From positions 186,001-250,000 of the forward strand of contig JALLLT010000012.1 in the NCBI GenBank assembly GCA_025266875.1: 64,000 nt of DNA, written 5' to 3'. Within the stretch, counting starts at the first letter, position 1; each line of letters begins with the position of its first letter. Made by a program: the position numbers and the translations under genes. The notes below the pieces were generated by a model. The model saw only the letters and a program-made list of their open reading frames with translations, made no database searches and was not told where the DNA came from. The stretch comes from Fennellomyces sp. T-0311. Its lineage: Eukaryota; Mucoromycota; Mucoromycetes; Mucorales; Lichtheimiaceae. Shown here piece after piece: positions 13,556 through 26,596 of the stretch.

Positions 13556-16067
13556 ATGCCCCCCTCAGTGTTGGAATCGCTCGCCAAGCTCTCGATTACG
13601 CCCAAGTCCATCTCTCACGAATCTGCTGCTGATAACAAGGCATGGTCGAGTGCTCTGGCTACCGCCAACCCTGGCGTCGAGTACCAGGTCACCAAGAGTT
13701 TGATTCTGAAGCCCAAGACCGCCAAGACCGCTACCCCCACACCTGTCTTCGTGATCGCTTTGGATTCGACCGAAACCAATGTTACTGCACTTGGCAAGAA
13801 GCTTTCTCTCAAGGAATGCAGATTCGCCAACGAAGATCTGTTGCAGAGCACGTTTGCCGTTGCAAAGGACGCTGGTATGCGACTGTCGTGTGGCAATTGA
13901 CAACTTTTTTCCCTAATTATTATGTTTTTGGGTAGTTTCGCCCTTCGCCTTGTCGAATGTCCAGGATCTTTCATTGATCCACTTGGTTGTTGATACGGCC
14001 CTGCTGGCTCTGCCTGGTGCCACCTTATTGGCGTTCCGCGAGGGCGCAGCTGACAAGACCGTGTTCGTTAGCGTCGATGAACTCAAGGCGTACTTGAAGT
14101 CGCTTGGCAAGGACGCGATTGAGATTGACTTCTCCACCTTGGCTGCTGCCGCTGCAAAGCCTGCCCCAAAGGCAGCACCCAAGGCTGCTCCAAAGGCCGC
14201 CAAAGAAGGTAACACTAAAACGGGGAATGGGAAGATAAGCTTTAGAGATGTTCATAAAAGGAAATTTTGGTTGCAGCTGCGGGCCCTGCGGAAGACATCC
14301 ATCAGATGGGCATTGAGTACAAGAAGGATGTTGATTTCCCTAAGTGGTACCAGCAGGTAAGATAAGGGTTCTCGATGGGAGGGAAGGAGGCTAACATATC
14401 AGAGTTAAGGTTCTGCTCAAGAGTGAAATGCTGGATTACTACGACGTCTCGGGTTGCTATATTCTCCGTCCGTTGGCGTACAACATCTGGAAGCAAATCA
14501 CCAGTGCGTAACCTAGCAAAGCCGTTTTGGAAATTTTGCTAACTGTCACCAATTAGACTTCTTCGACGACGCTATCAACGAGATGGGTGTTGAGGACACA
14601 TACTTTCCCATGTTCGTGTCCAACCGTGCACTGCAGCGTGAGAAGGACCACATTGAGGGCTTTGCCCCTGAAGTGGCATGGGTAACCAAGGCTGGTCAGA
14701 GCGACCTTGAAGAGCCTATTGCTATTCGTCCCACATCCGAGACGGTCATGTACCCCTACTTCTCAAAGTGGATCCGTTCCCACCGTGATCTACCATTCCG
14801 CATCAACCAATGGTGTTCCGTTGTTCGTTGGGAGTTCAAGAACCCTCGTAAGCCACACACCCCGCACATTTGAAGTGTCATGACTCATGCTGTATACTTA
14901 CAGAGCCATTCTTGCGTACGCGTGAATTCCTGTGGCAGGAGGGCCACACTGCCCACTTGACCAAGGATGGTGCTGGTGAGGAAGTGCTTCAGATCCTTGA
15001 CTTGTACGAGCAAGTCTACACCGACTATTTGGCTTTGCCTGTTGTGAAGGGTGTCAAGTCTGAGAAGGAGAAGTTCGCTGGCGGTTTGTATACCACCACT
15101 GTGGAAGGCTTCATTCCCGCCACTGGTCGCGCCATCCAGGGTGGTACTTCTCACTGCTTGGGCCAGAACTTCAGTAAGATGTTCAACATCACTATTGAAG
15201 ACCCCAACGCTCCCGCCAACGCCTCTGAGGAAGCCAAGAAGATTCACGTCTGGCAGAACTCTTGGGGCTTGTCGACCCGTACTATCGGTGTGATGGTCAT
15301 GGTGCACGGTGATGATAAGGGTCTTGTCATCCCTCCCAAGGTTGCCATCTATCAGGCCATCATCATTCCTTGCGGTCTTACCGTCAAATCAACCAAGGCC
15401 GACGAAGATAAGGTTTACGACGGCTGCAAGGAAATTGCCGCTCGTCTCAAGAAGGCTGGCATCAAGGCCAAGACGGATCTGCGCGACAACTACACGCCCG
15501 GTTTCAAGTTCAACCACTGGGAGCTGCGTGGTGTGCCCCTCCGTATCGAATTGGGACCAAAGGATCTCCAGAAAGCCCAGGTCACCTGTGTCCGCCGTGA
15601 TACTGGTGCTAAGTTTGCTGTGGCTCTGGATAACCTTGAGGAGGGCATCCAAGAGGGTCTGGATACGATCCAGCGCGACATGTTTGAGCGCGCCAAGGCC
15701 AAGAGAGACGCATCCATTGTTCGGGTCAAGAAGTGGGATGACTTTGTCCCCACTTTGAATGACAAGAAGCTTTGCTTGATTGCCTGGTGCGATCGCGAGG
15801 AGTGCGAAGATCAGATCAAGGACAACTCGGCCAGAACGTGAGTTTATGCGTGGAACAGAGCTTGCACAGTGGTATTTAAACATGTCATGTTATTATAGCG
15901 CCAACGAAGGTGAGGAGGAGGATGAGCGCGCCCCTTCGATGGGCGCCAAGTCGTTGTGCAGACCCTTTGAACAGCCCACCGACGAACCCATTGTCCCCGG
16001 CGTCACCAAGTGTGTTGCCTGCGGTCAAGACGCCAAGCACTACATGCTGTTTGGCCGAAGCTACTAA
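13556..16067 (+). CDS. Cytosolic prolyl-tRNA synthetase (class II, eukaryote/archaea type), 719 aa
   Basis: Charges tRNA-Pro with proline in the cytosol. Seven exons: 13556-13874, 13936-14208, 14277-14356, 14410-14503, 14557-14847, 14904-15837, 15899-16067; 2160 nt in frame. Residues 1 to about 190 form a YbaK/INS-like appended domain, as in the yeast enzyme, ending in an Ala/Pro/Lys linker. The class II core follows (DFPKWYQQ, then motif 2 around [12 protein letters not shown] joined across the exon 5/6 border to [28 protein letters not shown]). The anticodon-binding domain lies near [19 protein letters not shown]. The C-terminal domain has the CDREEC and CVACG cysteines and the conserved ending GRSY. 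It lacks the GluRS part of metazoan EPRS. Codon use is strongly biased, as expected for a highly expressed gene. Confidence 0.95.
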
Positions 16068-16392
16068 GCATGGCTTCATGTACAGCTGTATTAATGTCCA
16101 TATATAAACCACTGTCATATATACATAAACATCCATCACCTCTATTCGTAGCATTGGAGGCTATTAATAGAACTGCCCTGTGAGCAAGGCACAATGATCG
16201 TTCTGCAAGTGCAGTAACAGTCAGAGAGCGAGTGATTCATGCACAGGCAAATAAGATCGCGATTACCAATGGCCAGGTTCCAGAATGTCGAAAGAATCAC
16301 GCCGTCCATGTTGTGTAACGGTTCCTGTTGTCCATTGAAAAGCCTCCCTGTTCTGCGTCTGTCGTTCCCCTTCCTTGTCACGATCGCACAAG
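16068..16392. other. Spacer between prolyl-tRNA synthetase and arrestin genes
   Basis: About 325 bases between two same-strand genes; 3' untranslated region of the first and promoter of the second. Nothing else seen. Confidence 0.5.
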
Positions 16393-18034
16393 ATGGCTTT
16401 GGCAACAAAGGGTCTGATCGCTGCTGAGCTGGTTTGCCCCGAAACCGTTTATTTCTTTGGCCCACGTCCGAAACAAAAGTACAGCACGTATCCAAAGCGC
16501 CAAAAAGTTCGAGGAAAACTACGGCTAGTAATGTCGAGACCCATCAAGTTCAATCGGATCGAGGTTCGATTCCGAGGTTATTCGCAACTTAGTTGGCGCA
16601 ATCCACTAAAGTCGCAGCATCTGTTCCTGACCGAAAAGATGCATGCCTGGAAGACACTGCGGAAATGGCGGACGACCTTGGTGGAAGACGGAACACTGCC
16701 AGCAGGCGTCACCGAGTTTGGTTTCGAGGTAACTCTACCAGGTCACTTGTCACCGACGTTCAAGTCAGAATATCTCGAAATTTTGTACACGCTTTCGGCC
16801 ATCCTGTTGCCAGCCGCCAAGTTCTCAAAGGAAACCAGCGTGCAGAAAGAAGTCAGAATCGTCAAAACGCTCGTCCCCAAAGATGTCGTCTACGGTCGCG
16901 TCGACGGCTACCGAGTGCCTCGTCTGCTGATGCACGGAGAACGTTCAAATCATCTTTCTTGGGAGTTTTACGTCCCGCGCTGGGTGTGCTTAGAGAGCGA
17001 GAGAGGAATTGAGTTTAAAGGGTTGCTACGCTCCCCAGCAGCTGTTGTGGATTGCATCCAGGTCGATGTTGTCCAAGAAGAGATATACCGAGGCGATGCA
17101 CAGAATACCCGGTAGATTTGTGAATCAGTGGCTATTGCTCGGCATCCCAAATATTTCTAACGTGCTCTTTAGATGCATGAAACGTCATTTATTGATATGC
17201 ATGAATCCGCCCTCGACATATCTTCATCCGCCATTAGAAACTCCCATATCGTTTGCATTTCCGCTCCAGATTGCATCAACCCCTCCATCAACTGGTCCGC
17301 AGCTTCGCCGCGTGCATTCAGTGCCAACTCATCTATCCGATCATGCAGCCTCGCCCACTCTCAAAAAGAAGGTTGTGGCACCGAACGGACAAGTGACGAC
17401 GCTATCTCGTGGCCATTTGACTTATTCACTGGACTCTCCATTTTTGCAAATTCGACATTTCATACGGCTTGTCATTCATATACCGGACAGCGACCCAATA
17501 TGCATCGGACTGCCCATACCAATCACAAAGCGCATTGATGTGACCCAGGAAGTCGACGACTCACTGCCGACGTACGAAACGACCGTTCGCGACGGCGAAG
17601 AGTTGCCTGATTATTATGCTGCTTCAACTGCAGGTACAGATGAAGACAACATACCATCACCTACCAGATCCAATAGCCCCTCAGAACAAGCTACTCTATT
17701 ACCACCACCTCTGTCTGCGCCACCGCCACCTGTATCGCCCGCCGTACCAGAAGCCATATCGAATCTGGGAATGGCAGCGCTTACATTCCCAACATCATTG
17801 CCACCAAACCGACGTCGACATCATCACTCCTCATCCCAGCCTCCTAGCATGGCTGTTTTCCAAAGACAGCTCCAAACTCTCAATACCGTAACTGAACATC
17901 GTGATAGCAATCATGGCAGAAGCCACAGTGTGCATTTAGCGTCCGAAAAGCCCATAGATATCATTGTAGAAGAAAGAACGATGGATGACTTTTCCACCAT
18001 TACATCCAACGAAATATGCAGGCATGGAAACTAA
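16393..18034 (+). CDS. Alpha-arrestin-like protein, 526 aa
   Basis: Alpha-arrestins link membrane proteins to ubiquitin ligases of the Rsp5/NEDD4 type and steer endocytosis. Two exons, 16393-17111 and 17173-18034 (phase 2 intron, GTAGAT...CTTTAG). Exon 1 has the N-terminal arrestin beta-sandwich: a VYFFGP start, then KVRGKLRLVMSRPIKFNRIE, VRFRGYSQLSW, AGVTEFGFEVTLPG and the ILYTLSAILL strand typical of the fold. The C-terminal arrestin half continues in both exons (KTLVPKDVVYGR, LIHIP-like strand RLVIHIPDSDPICIGLPIPI). After residue 370 the protein is Ser/Pro-rich and probably disordered, with LPTYE and LPDYY motifs that could serve as PY-like docking sites, though no perfect PPxY was seen. 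The start ATG at 16393 opens directly into the first arrestin strand. Confidence 0.85.
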
Positions 18035-19313
18035 AAATAAAGCATCGAAACATCATTAACTATATCGAGATTCTCAGACTTGATTGTCCGCGGGCTGTAT
18101 TTGTGTATGTTCTACAGCTGGTTGCCACAAACAAAGGGTGCATTGTCACAATTGTGAGCAATATAAGGTTATTGCGCATTTAAGCTAGTTTGTGGTCCTG
18201 TTAATTGCGCTAGTACCCGGCCATCAACAGCAGGGACCTAACCAAATCCGGGAGCCATAGCTTACCTCCTGCACCGAAGCGATGGCCCTACTCCGTTGTA
18301 CATATGGCGCTATACGCACAAAAGATGATGGATAGGCATCGCGGACAAGGTAGAAGAGGGGTCGATTGGAAAGTGAACTGCAGGCTACAAGAGCCGATCA
18401 TACAAGTACTACAAGGGGCGCTTCTTCAAGCGAAAAGAATCCATGTGTCCCCCAATTTTAGTCAGTCATAGTGTATGGGGCAGACACATATTCTGTCACA
18501 CGACAGACCGTTTATTTGTCCGTTATTGCTTCAGGAACATGGAATGCAATAGAATCGCATTATTGTAAGCACTATCCCTTGTCTCACCCTGCATTAACCA
18601 TGCCCGATAAGCGTGACCTTTCAGAACAAAATCTTATTGCAGCGATGGTTGTGAATAATATCGAAAAAAACCCCCAATATGGCTTAATGGCAACAATCTA
18701 AAACGCACAGCTGCACTGAATTGAGACGTATTACGGGAGTAAACAATAAGCTATCATCATACATCGATCAATGGATGCTATATGTACACATGTGGCGTCG
18801 AACAAAAAAAACAGCAAAGGTGGAAACCTTAACCTTGGCTTGTCCATTGTGCTTTGCTTCCGTTTTTTGACACCGCTGTCAAGTAGTGATGAATGCATGT
18901 CCAGCCGGGTTTTAGGTTAGAGTTAAGGCGGGGAACGATGGGATTAAGTGCTCTGTTTAAAGGATCGCGCGCCATAAAATATTTATCGAATATAGTAGCA
19001 TCGACGTTCCAGATATCTGTTCTTAATTGCCTGATCAATGTCACTTTTTTGTGTTTGGCTTCTCGGCTTCTGCTTACCATTTCTGGACTGGTTGGACAAC
19101 TGAATTGCTCCTCATATGATAGGATCTTTCATAAAACTTTTCACACTATTTATTTTCCTCTCTCTTCTTTTTCTCTTCTTTTTTCAAATTAATGTTTTTT
19201 TTTCATTCCTTTGACTTTTTTCCTATCCCTTCTTTGCATTAAGTAACTCTATATTATAGCATACTTAGATTGCGTATTGCGTTCGTTCAAAAAACGCATT
19301 TTTGATTTGACAT
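18035..19313. other. Intergenic region
   Basis: AT-rich, no recognisable gene. A short frame at 18601-18699 opening MPDKRDLSEQ faintly recalls the helix-turn-helix start of Tc1-like transposases but ends after 33 codons. The last part, with long T-rich runs (19140-19240), should be the promoter and leader of the GATA factor gene. Confidence 0.4.
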
Positions 19314-21482
19314 ATGTATTCAAGTGCAAAGGTATAAGTCAATTCTTTTTATGCTACCATGTGCATAGCCTCACAAGTCCTAAATCTTCGCGTTTTTTCT
19401 TGGCAAAAAGTTAACTGCACTTGACACTCCCTGCTTCTGGGCGCTTTTATGCCCGGAACAGTTCCGGTTCGTGTACTTACCCGATTCTCTACAAGTCAAT
19501 ATAGGCGACGAAGAACGACCAATACGCAGCCTTTTATATCGCAAATCTTTATTGGAATTTATCCATCCAGATGAACAGTGTATTGCCCAAGCTGACCTTG
19601 ACCGATTCTTACGCTTTCGAACTCTAGCAGGATCGATAACAAGGTATCATCACTATTTTTTTTATTATATGGCTTTTGGCAGCTTGCTGGGGGAGAGCCC
19701 TATCTCTTTGTTCCAGGCGATTTTCGCCACATCGTAACATGCTTGGAAAACTGTTTCAATCGGTATATATATATATATATATTGCAATGTTGTACGAGCA
19801 TGAGACATGTTATGTTTAGACTATATCTTCGGTCTTCCCCGGTGTTTATTCTCATTCGCTTCACTAATTGGTACCCTCTCTTCTTTTTTTTTTTACAAGG
19901 TGCCGACTTTTATCGTTCCAAAATATTGGAAGCCAACAAAATGGCTCATTGGCAACGCCATTTATTCCAGCCAAAAACGATCAGGTCAAGTCTGGTAAAA
20001 ACTTTTGCGTTACTATCTGTTCTAATACGATTGTTTCCAAAAAAAGACCACTAAATTGACCAGCAGTGCCGCTACAGTTCCAGATATCGACGAAAGCTCT
20101 TGTTCAAATGAGTGGGATGTCGTGGATATTGTCATGTATATTGCCACTGAAAGTATTATACTTGCGTTCTTCCATCGTACAGGTATGTGTTAGTATGAGA
20201 ATAGTATCTTCCTGTACTTATCGTAGCTTTAATAGGACACGACGATACTGAAACCAGTTCGCGTTGTGGAGACTACAGTTTGACGAACCACGTACGTCTT
20301 ACCATAACCTGGCTTATCCATGCATGTGCATGGAAAAACCTCGATGACATGCATTAACTATTATGTAGGAGATCAGGATTATGCTTGATATTCTAGAAGA
20401 ACGAGAGCAAATAACACGATCGTCACCGGCCCCAGAAAACCTGCGATTATTCCAAATCCATGCTAGCTCAACTGGAAAGTTTATCGCATCATGGCCTCCT
20501 GGCAACACGAGCAACGATTCAGCAGAAATCCAGCAGCGTGAAAAGTTGGATGATATGTTGCGCGAGACAAAAAGCGTCATGCAAAAGGAAATAATTATGC
20601 TGAACTCGATGAATAGCAGTGACGAGAAACTGCACAAGGTGGCATGTAGACATCCTTTCCGGTCAAGTTCATTAATTCACCTTGCGGACGGCACGTACCG
20701 AATTGAACACATCATCATACCATACGGACCAATTACTTTTGGCGCTTTCCAAATCACCATGGTTGCAACCGCCAGTAGTACATGCTCAGGTCAAGGGCAA
20801 CACAGCAAAACCACCTATCGACATTACGTGCATTATAATGTTCCAGAAACGACTGGAACTTCAGACACTTCTAGTGCTGATCTTACAGTTCCCTTTATCG
20901 GTCTAGTCCAGACCGATGCAAAGTCAAACTATAATCGTAGCAGTTCCAGCAGTAAACAACCGGGGTAAGCTTAGATTTCTTTCGTGTAACTCACTTTTGG
21001 CTTGGGATTACTCAGGAAATATTCTTCTGCTTACTAACCTTACGTCTAATTAGCACATCCCTTGTGGCTGTACAACAAAGGTCACATCATATCAGTGGCT
21101 CTTCGTCGATCACAATGGTACACGGTGTCAATAACCGAATGGACAGTCAGCTCTACATGTCGGTCAATCAATTACTTTGTCCACCAACTTGCGAATCGGT
21201 AGACCTCAGAGAAAACCGTCCTCACAAACTTTCCCCACGCTACAATTACAGCCCGTTCCCTCGCAGTATTGAAGTCAGGATTTGCGCCAAGTGCCATACA
21301 AGGACAAGCCCAGAATGGCGTAAAGGTCCCTCAGGAAATAAGACGTAAGTTGAAATCGTATAACTTTAATTTTCTTTAAACACTCATCTCGATATGGAGA
21401 TAGGTTGTGTAATGCTTGCGGACTACGCTTTTCACGGTTAGTTGCGAAGCAACGGCGCATGTCCTCCCATCAACGCCACTAG
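19314..21482 (+). CDS. PAS-domain GATA-type zinc-finger transcription factor, 497 aa
   Basis: A nuclear DNA-binding regulator recognising GATA-core sites. Eight exons: 19314-19331, 19411-19643, 19900-19984, 20047-20182, 20236-20291, 20369-20964, 21054-21344, 21404-21482; 1494 nt in frame. The N-terminus resembles the PAS module of fungal cutinase-palindrome-binding-protein-like factors (FWALL, FRFVYLPDSLQ, SLLEFIHPDEQ, RTLAGSITR, then WDVVDIVMYIATES and LAFFHRT). A Ser-rich middle follows. The C-terminus is a single zinc finger, CAKCHTRTSPEWRKGPSGNK joined over the last intron to CNACGLRFSR, i.e. C-x2-C-x18-C-x2-C; the protein ends 15 residues later. The first exon is only 18 nt and intron 2 is 256 nt, so exons 1-3 are less certain than the rest. 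The fold recalls White-collar-2-like factors, but a light role is not shown. Confidence 0.85.
19764..19782. repeat. (TA)n microsatellite inside intron 2 of the GATA factor gene
   Basis: An uninterrupted run of about nine TA units. It sits in the unusually long 256-nt intron 19644-19899. Confidence 0.9.
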
Positions 21483-24400
21483 TTACCATTTTTACTTCTT
21501 TTCGTTTATCGCCAACGTTTATGAAAATTATACCAGCAAAGTTTATTTCTTATAACCAATACCCTTCGTTTTCTACATCCGCTAGCATCCCTCCAACGAC
21601 AAACTTATGGTCCTTTTTTCACTCCTGCTCTTAAAAAGCATTATATGTTTCATCAATCAAAGATATATAAAAAAGAATCGGCGTTACTTTATATGAAAAA
21701 AAGTTATGAAATTACCTTGATTATGTAACCGTATATGTGGTTTATGAATGTGCATAATCGCTCATGCTCCTTCTGGTCGGACCAGTGAGACTTATCCACA
21801 TTATAAATAGTCGTCTATTAAGGTTTTCTATTGTCTTCATCCGAAACATTTCAGCTCCTGTTATATCCTTACAAATTGCATCAAACGGCGTTTCTACGTA
21901 CTAAATCGGTGGGTTAGAATAAATCATATACTAATTGGTTTGTCGCACAAACATGGGTGTTCGGGTTGTTACTACATTTTTATGTACTTTATTATTAATA
22001 ATTCACTATCGTCCAAAACAGATGTAATTGTGTCAAATAAATAGTTTTCGCCTTCTGATGAAGGTATTATGCACCAATGAATTCCCTGCAGCGCGTAAAT
22101 TTAAGTGTTTGACATTTTTTAATCCATCGATGAGTTGGTCTGAGAGTTGGAGTACATGTTGAGGAATACTATAGATAACTACTGCATAAAGTGTATCGTA
22201 CTCTCATTTACACACCCTATATAAGCTTACTATTTTTTATTTTAAAAAAATACATTGGGCTATTGGCAAGTCAATCATGAACTCAAAAGCCATTGAATAA
22301 AAGTGTTTGATCGTTCCTTTTATGCGGGTAAATCACGTTACGAACTTGAAATCTGCTAAATTCTTAGGGGTTACTTCAGGTCCTCGGAAAAAACCAAACG
22401 GGCATAACGTTTGCCTGTTGATTTTATATGCCGAAATTCGCTGATATTGCCTTTTACATTTTCTTGAAACACTTCTTCGTTAAAGGCTAAGCCAAGTACA
22501 GTAGCTCCCTGTTTGGGAACAAATCAATATTAAAGTCGAACGGATACGTAGTACAGTCGAAGCAGAGGAAAAGTGGAAGTTCACTACATGCCTCTCATAG
22601 TGCAGCAGCATTCGCTTGTAACCAGGCTTTGTAGTTTTGATTTTTGAAGCTCTTTTCTAGTTCGTTGTACGTATGACATCGACAGCGAACGAATGTTTTA
22701 ACTTCGTTTACGTTGTTGTACGTAGTAGAAATTTATGTGCAAAGTAAAATTCGGGTATTATAATGGCCCTGATAAGAGTTGGAATAGAGAAATAGAATGT
22801 GTGTGAGTGAACTGGGAAGCTCCGGCTTTAAGAATACCGAAAAAGGTCAGATGATATTGTTTGTCATGATGTTAACTGATTTTTTTTTTTTTGGTTTGAT
22901 ACTTCTGTGGTATAAGCTACGTACATGAAGAGTAAAGAATTGATATATCGAGTAATTATTAATCTGTTACGATGAGGAATCGATTTTTACTATACTAAGA
23001 ATACCAGATGGTATTAGATGATAAAAAATGTACATCATTGTTAACACTAGCTAACTCAAAGTCATTTATCCATCATTTGCCCATTAAGAAGAAAGCGCAG
23101 TTATGTTAATAGACGTAAGGTGTATACGAATGTATGTATGCTAAGATGCGTACTCTTATATATCTTGGCCCAAATTAGCCATAACTAACTTGCCAATCCA
23201 GATACAGTTGCCGCTTCATATAATGATATTTTATATAACGATAATTGGATATAATGATACAATTTTCGATGCACCAAAATAGTAATCACTGCCAAGTCCC
23301 ATTTTAAATAACGATACTTTAATATAACGATAAAGTTTGGTTTGCACCATTGTATCGTTATATAAAGGGGCCACTGTAAAATGCTATTGCCTTTACGTTG
23401 TCATAGAAACAATATCAGTATAAAACTGGTGGGCCACAAGTTGTAAAAGTAGCACTTCACCTATTCATCACTATACGTACAGATTCACATCCATTGCACG
23501 TATCTTCCCTTTTACTCGACAGCATCGTGTTGTTCCTTCTATTATTGGGACTAACTGGGAAACTGTAGATGATGACGATGACGCGGCAGCTGAGGACATT
23601 AAACGTAAACTGTAATATACAGTAACAATATCAGATGAAGAACATTTTTGTATGTAACATAAGAGCAATGGCACATACCCATTTGCCATAGAGGATAAGG
23701 CTCAGCTGCTCAGCGTTTTCTAGTTTTCCACTTGTTATCTCATGCACTGTCGATGACGGTTGTTGCGGTTTTGGGCCAGAAGAAAGAGCTGCGTGAGGCG
23801 CCCGATCAGTCATATGATCCATCATCCATAATCCATCGTGCTGTCTTTCCTTGTGTCTTCATCCACGCTGCTGCTCTTGTTCTCAATTACTCTTCAAAAC
23901 AATTCTGTAAACACATCGTTGTTACGTAAGCCGGTAATAGTATATCTAAAGTTCAAGGCCTCGACAACATCCCTGTTGAACATGCGTCGGCAGTAGAGAT
24001 AATCGGCTGTGTAGCACGGGCTGCAGACAGTTGTGACCTGTACGTCTAGTGTCACGGTCAGAAATTCTACTTAAGTATGATGTAAGGAATGCTCCAGTAC
24101 AGCCCCTCACTCTAGCCGCCGATACGGTCGAGGTTTGACGGCGAGAATGAACTTCTCCACTCATTCGCCATCGATAGGACATAGAGTTGATGTCAGATAT
24201 CTGTCGGTCAAGTAAATCTCAAACCAAATTTTCTTCCACATCCCCTGGATGCCATCCCCATGGATAGGCTCATGGTACCTTTAATTTGACGCAGACAAGT
24301 TTCCCATTACGAGCTGCGGGTTTTCACCAAATATTTCTCTCAGCTTTTATGCTAGCCGAAGGCCAGCTTGATGTTGGTTAATAATCGCTGAGAGACTTCT

Positions 24401-26596
24401 GTTTTCGAAATAAGGGTAGTAATCAGTCGTGCGCACCCTGGCACTCATCATGGTGATCGAAGTTGGCTGTGGAGGCATAATTTTGGGAAGGTTCGTTTAC
24501 CGCGACTTAACCCCCGCTGGCTCCAGATTTTTGTGTAACTTTTTTGGACTTATAGCTTTTCGTCTCTTTCGCGTGTACATATAATAACTAAGCAAAGATG
24601 CTTCCGCGGTACTGTTATTATACATGCCGTAAAGAAAATCATGGCATGCAGGGTCGATATAGCGTAGTTGTTCCTAAGAATTGGTCGTGGTCCAACTTGT
24701 GCACAACTGAAATTAGCCTCATCAGGCTTGCTTTTCCTTTTCTTGATGGCACCGTGCTTAATGCCAAACATACTTCCACTCTCTGGTCGAACGTTCTTTG
24801 ATCTCCGGGAAACCCCCGCCATTGGTTTGCAGGATGTTGGAAAGGAAGCTTGGCAGTTTGGGGTCCTTGATCTTTAAAACAGCTTTTTAGAGGTCGAGGA
24901 CTGTGTTCCAGAACTGCTTTTTCTTATGATCTATCAGCTGTTCTTGCCCTCATTCCAACAGGGTGTGTCTTCACAACATGGTTATATAAATGGTGACTTA
25001 CGAGGGGATACATGATCTGTGTAAAGGAAGGCATTAGAATGACTACATATTACGATATTCGTGTAATTGGACCATTTTGCAATAGCAGCGCAGATGCTGG
25101 TCCCGATTGGGATCATAAATATCTTGCTCTTGTACTTCCGCTTCATGACACTCTTTTCGAGCCTTGACATCATATAAATTGCTAGCGATCATCCTTCAAA
25201 GACTGCCGAATGAGATTTTTACGCTGTCGATATAAGCAATATGAAATCAAGATCCTCGTATGCTTCCGCTTGATGTCTACGTTCGAATACAACAGGCGTA
25301 AAGCGTGGCTGCGGCAAATAATTTTAGCGGTGCCGATCAATGAGGGCACGGCATGATCGTGACTTTGGGCGAACATTCTGCCGCAGAAGACGGTTTGTCA
25401 CCGAAGAAATACTTCAGAGAAGAACCCGGCCTTGATATAATCTTGCAAACAGAATGTGCTACCCCGGGATTTTCTCCTGTGGCATGAAGCTCCGAAAAGA
25501 AAAATGAAGCACACGAACTGGAAGTTGTGCATGGTAAGCTTGTAGACTATCAGAAGAAACTACTCAGGACGTTCATGATATTTTTGTTCCCACTCATGTT
25601 TTAGAGCGAGGATTTGACTGTCAGCGCGCGACCACAGACATCAGTCAATTCAAGGGTAAAAACGACCATGCTTAATGATCGCTTAGATCCATCCAAAATT
25701 ACATAAATCACCCACAAAACTGTTCAAGAGTTGCAAAAAGAATACTGTGTAAGCAAAAGAAGCTGTATATAAGTCAGATATTACTAGTGATTCGACTGGC
25801 AGCAAACGGTTTCATGGCATCGATATATCAATATTCCTTTGCCATTTCGGCTTAGATATGCATACTGTTTTTTCGTCTGTGGGTTACGATAATCACGTCT
25901 GATATACACTTGATAACAGGAGAGAGTATATTTAAATCTGTCTTTGTAATCTTTTGACCATCCTTCTTCATCTTCCGTCCACTGAGTATTCGATAGTTGG
26001 GCCGCACATTCTCTATCGGTTACCGTACTATTCAAATACCTAACCTCTCCTATTTGTATTATGTCAGTAAACAAGCTACATATTCCCAACAGCTATACAT
26101 TTTCTCTTATTGCGCTGAGTAAAGCTTATACTCTGAATGTGTTTGAGAACCGACGCTGTTATAAAATAATATTTGGACGTACAGTGAAAAGCAGCAACTA
26201 AATTTTACGTAAGGCTCGAGCGAAATAGGAGAAACCAATAACTATCATTTTGCCGTAAATTTATTCAAAGGTTATGTTTTCAAAATAACTCATAATGCTT
26301 TTATCCAATATCGCTGTCATTTTCCTGAATAGAGAAATGGTGCATAATTTTGCATATCTGCATGACCTTTTAATATATAGATAGCTTTTCGATCTCACCG
26401 CCCTCAACTCTGAAATCTAGCCAGCAGGGCTACCCTGGACTGGTTGGACGACTGATTTACCTTTAATATTCGTTGCACATCACTCTATCCTCAATATTTA
26501 CAGTGCAATCTGCTCCCGATGTTAGGGTGAAGCATAATACATAAAAAATCACTCGCTAATATGTCGGCAGATAAGATTATGAATACTGCCGAAGGA
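21483..26596. other. Gene desert
   Basis: About 5 kb of AT-rich DNA. It contains one MITE (listed separately). Minus-strand short frames near 24550-24822, 24982-25173 and 25784-26089 have protein-like stretches but no family could be recognised and no splice path joined them. Probably decayed repeats. Confidence 0.4.
23205..23376. mobile_element. MITE copy 1 (TA target, long inverted repeats), 172 bp
   Basis: Starts CAGTTGCCGCTTCATATAAT and ends in the near-inverse CGTTATATAAAGGGGCCACTG, flanked by TA on both sides (23203-23204, 23377-23378). The interior is full of ATATAACGATA units on both strands, so most of the element can fold. It aligns end to end with the reverse complement of 55682-55852. 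Size, TA target duplication and lack of coding capacity fit a Tc1/mariner- or pogo-type MITE. Confidence 0.85.

Noticed and set aside
19083..19107. 15-base match CTGGACTGGTTGGAC shared with 26435-26449
   Set aside because: A pair of identical 15-mers is expected by chance in 64 kb, and similarity does not extend further.
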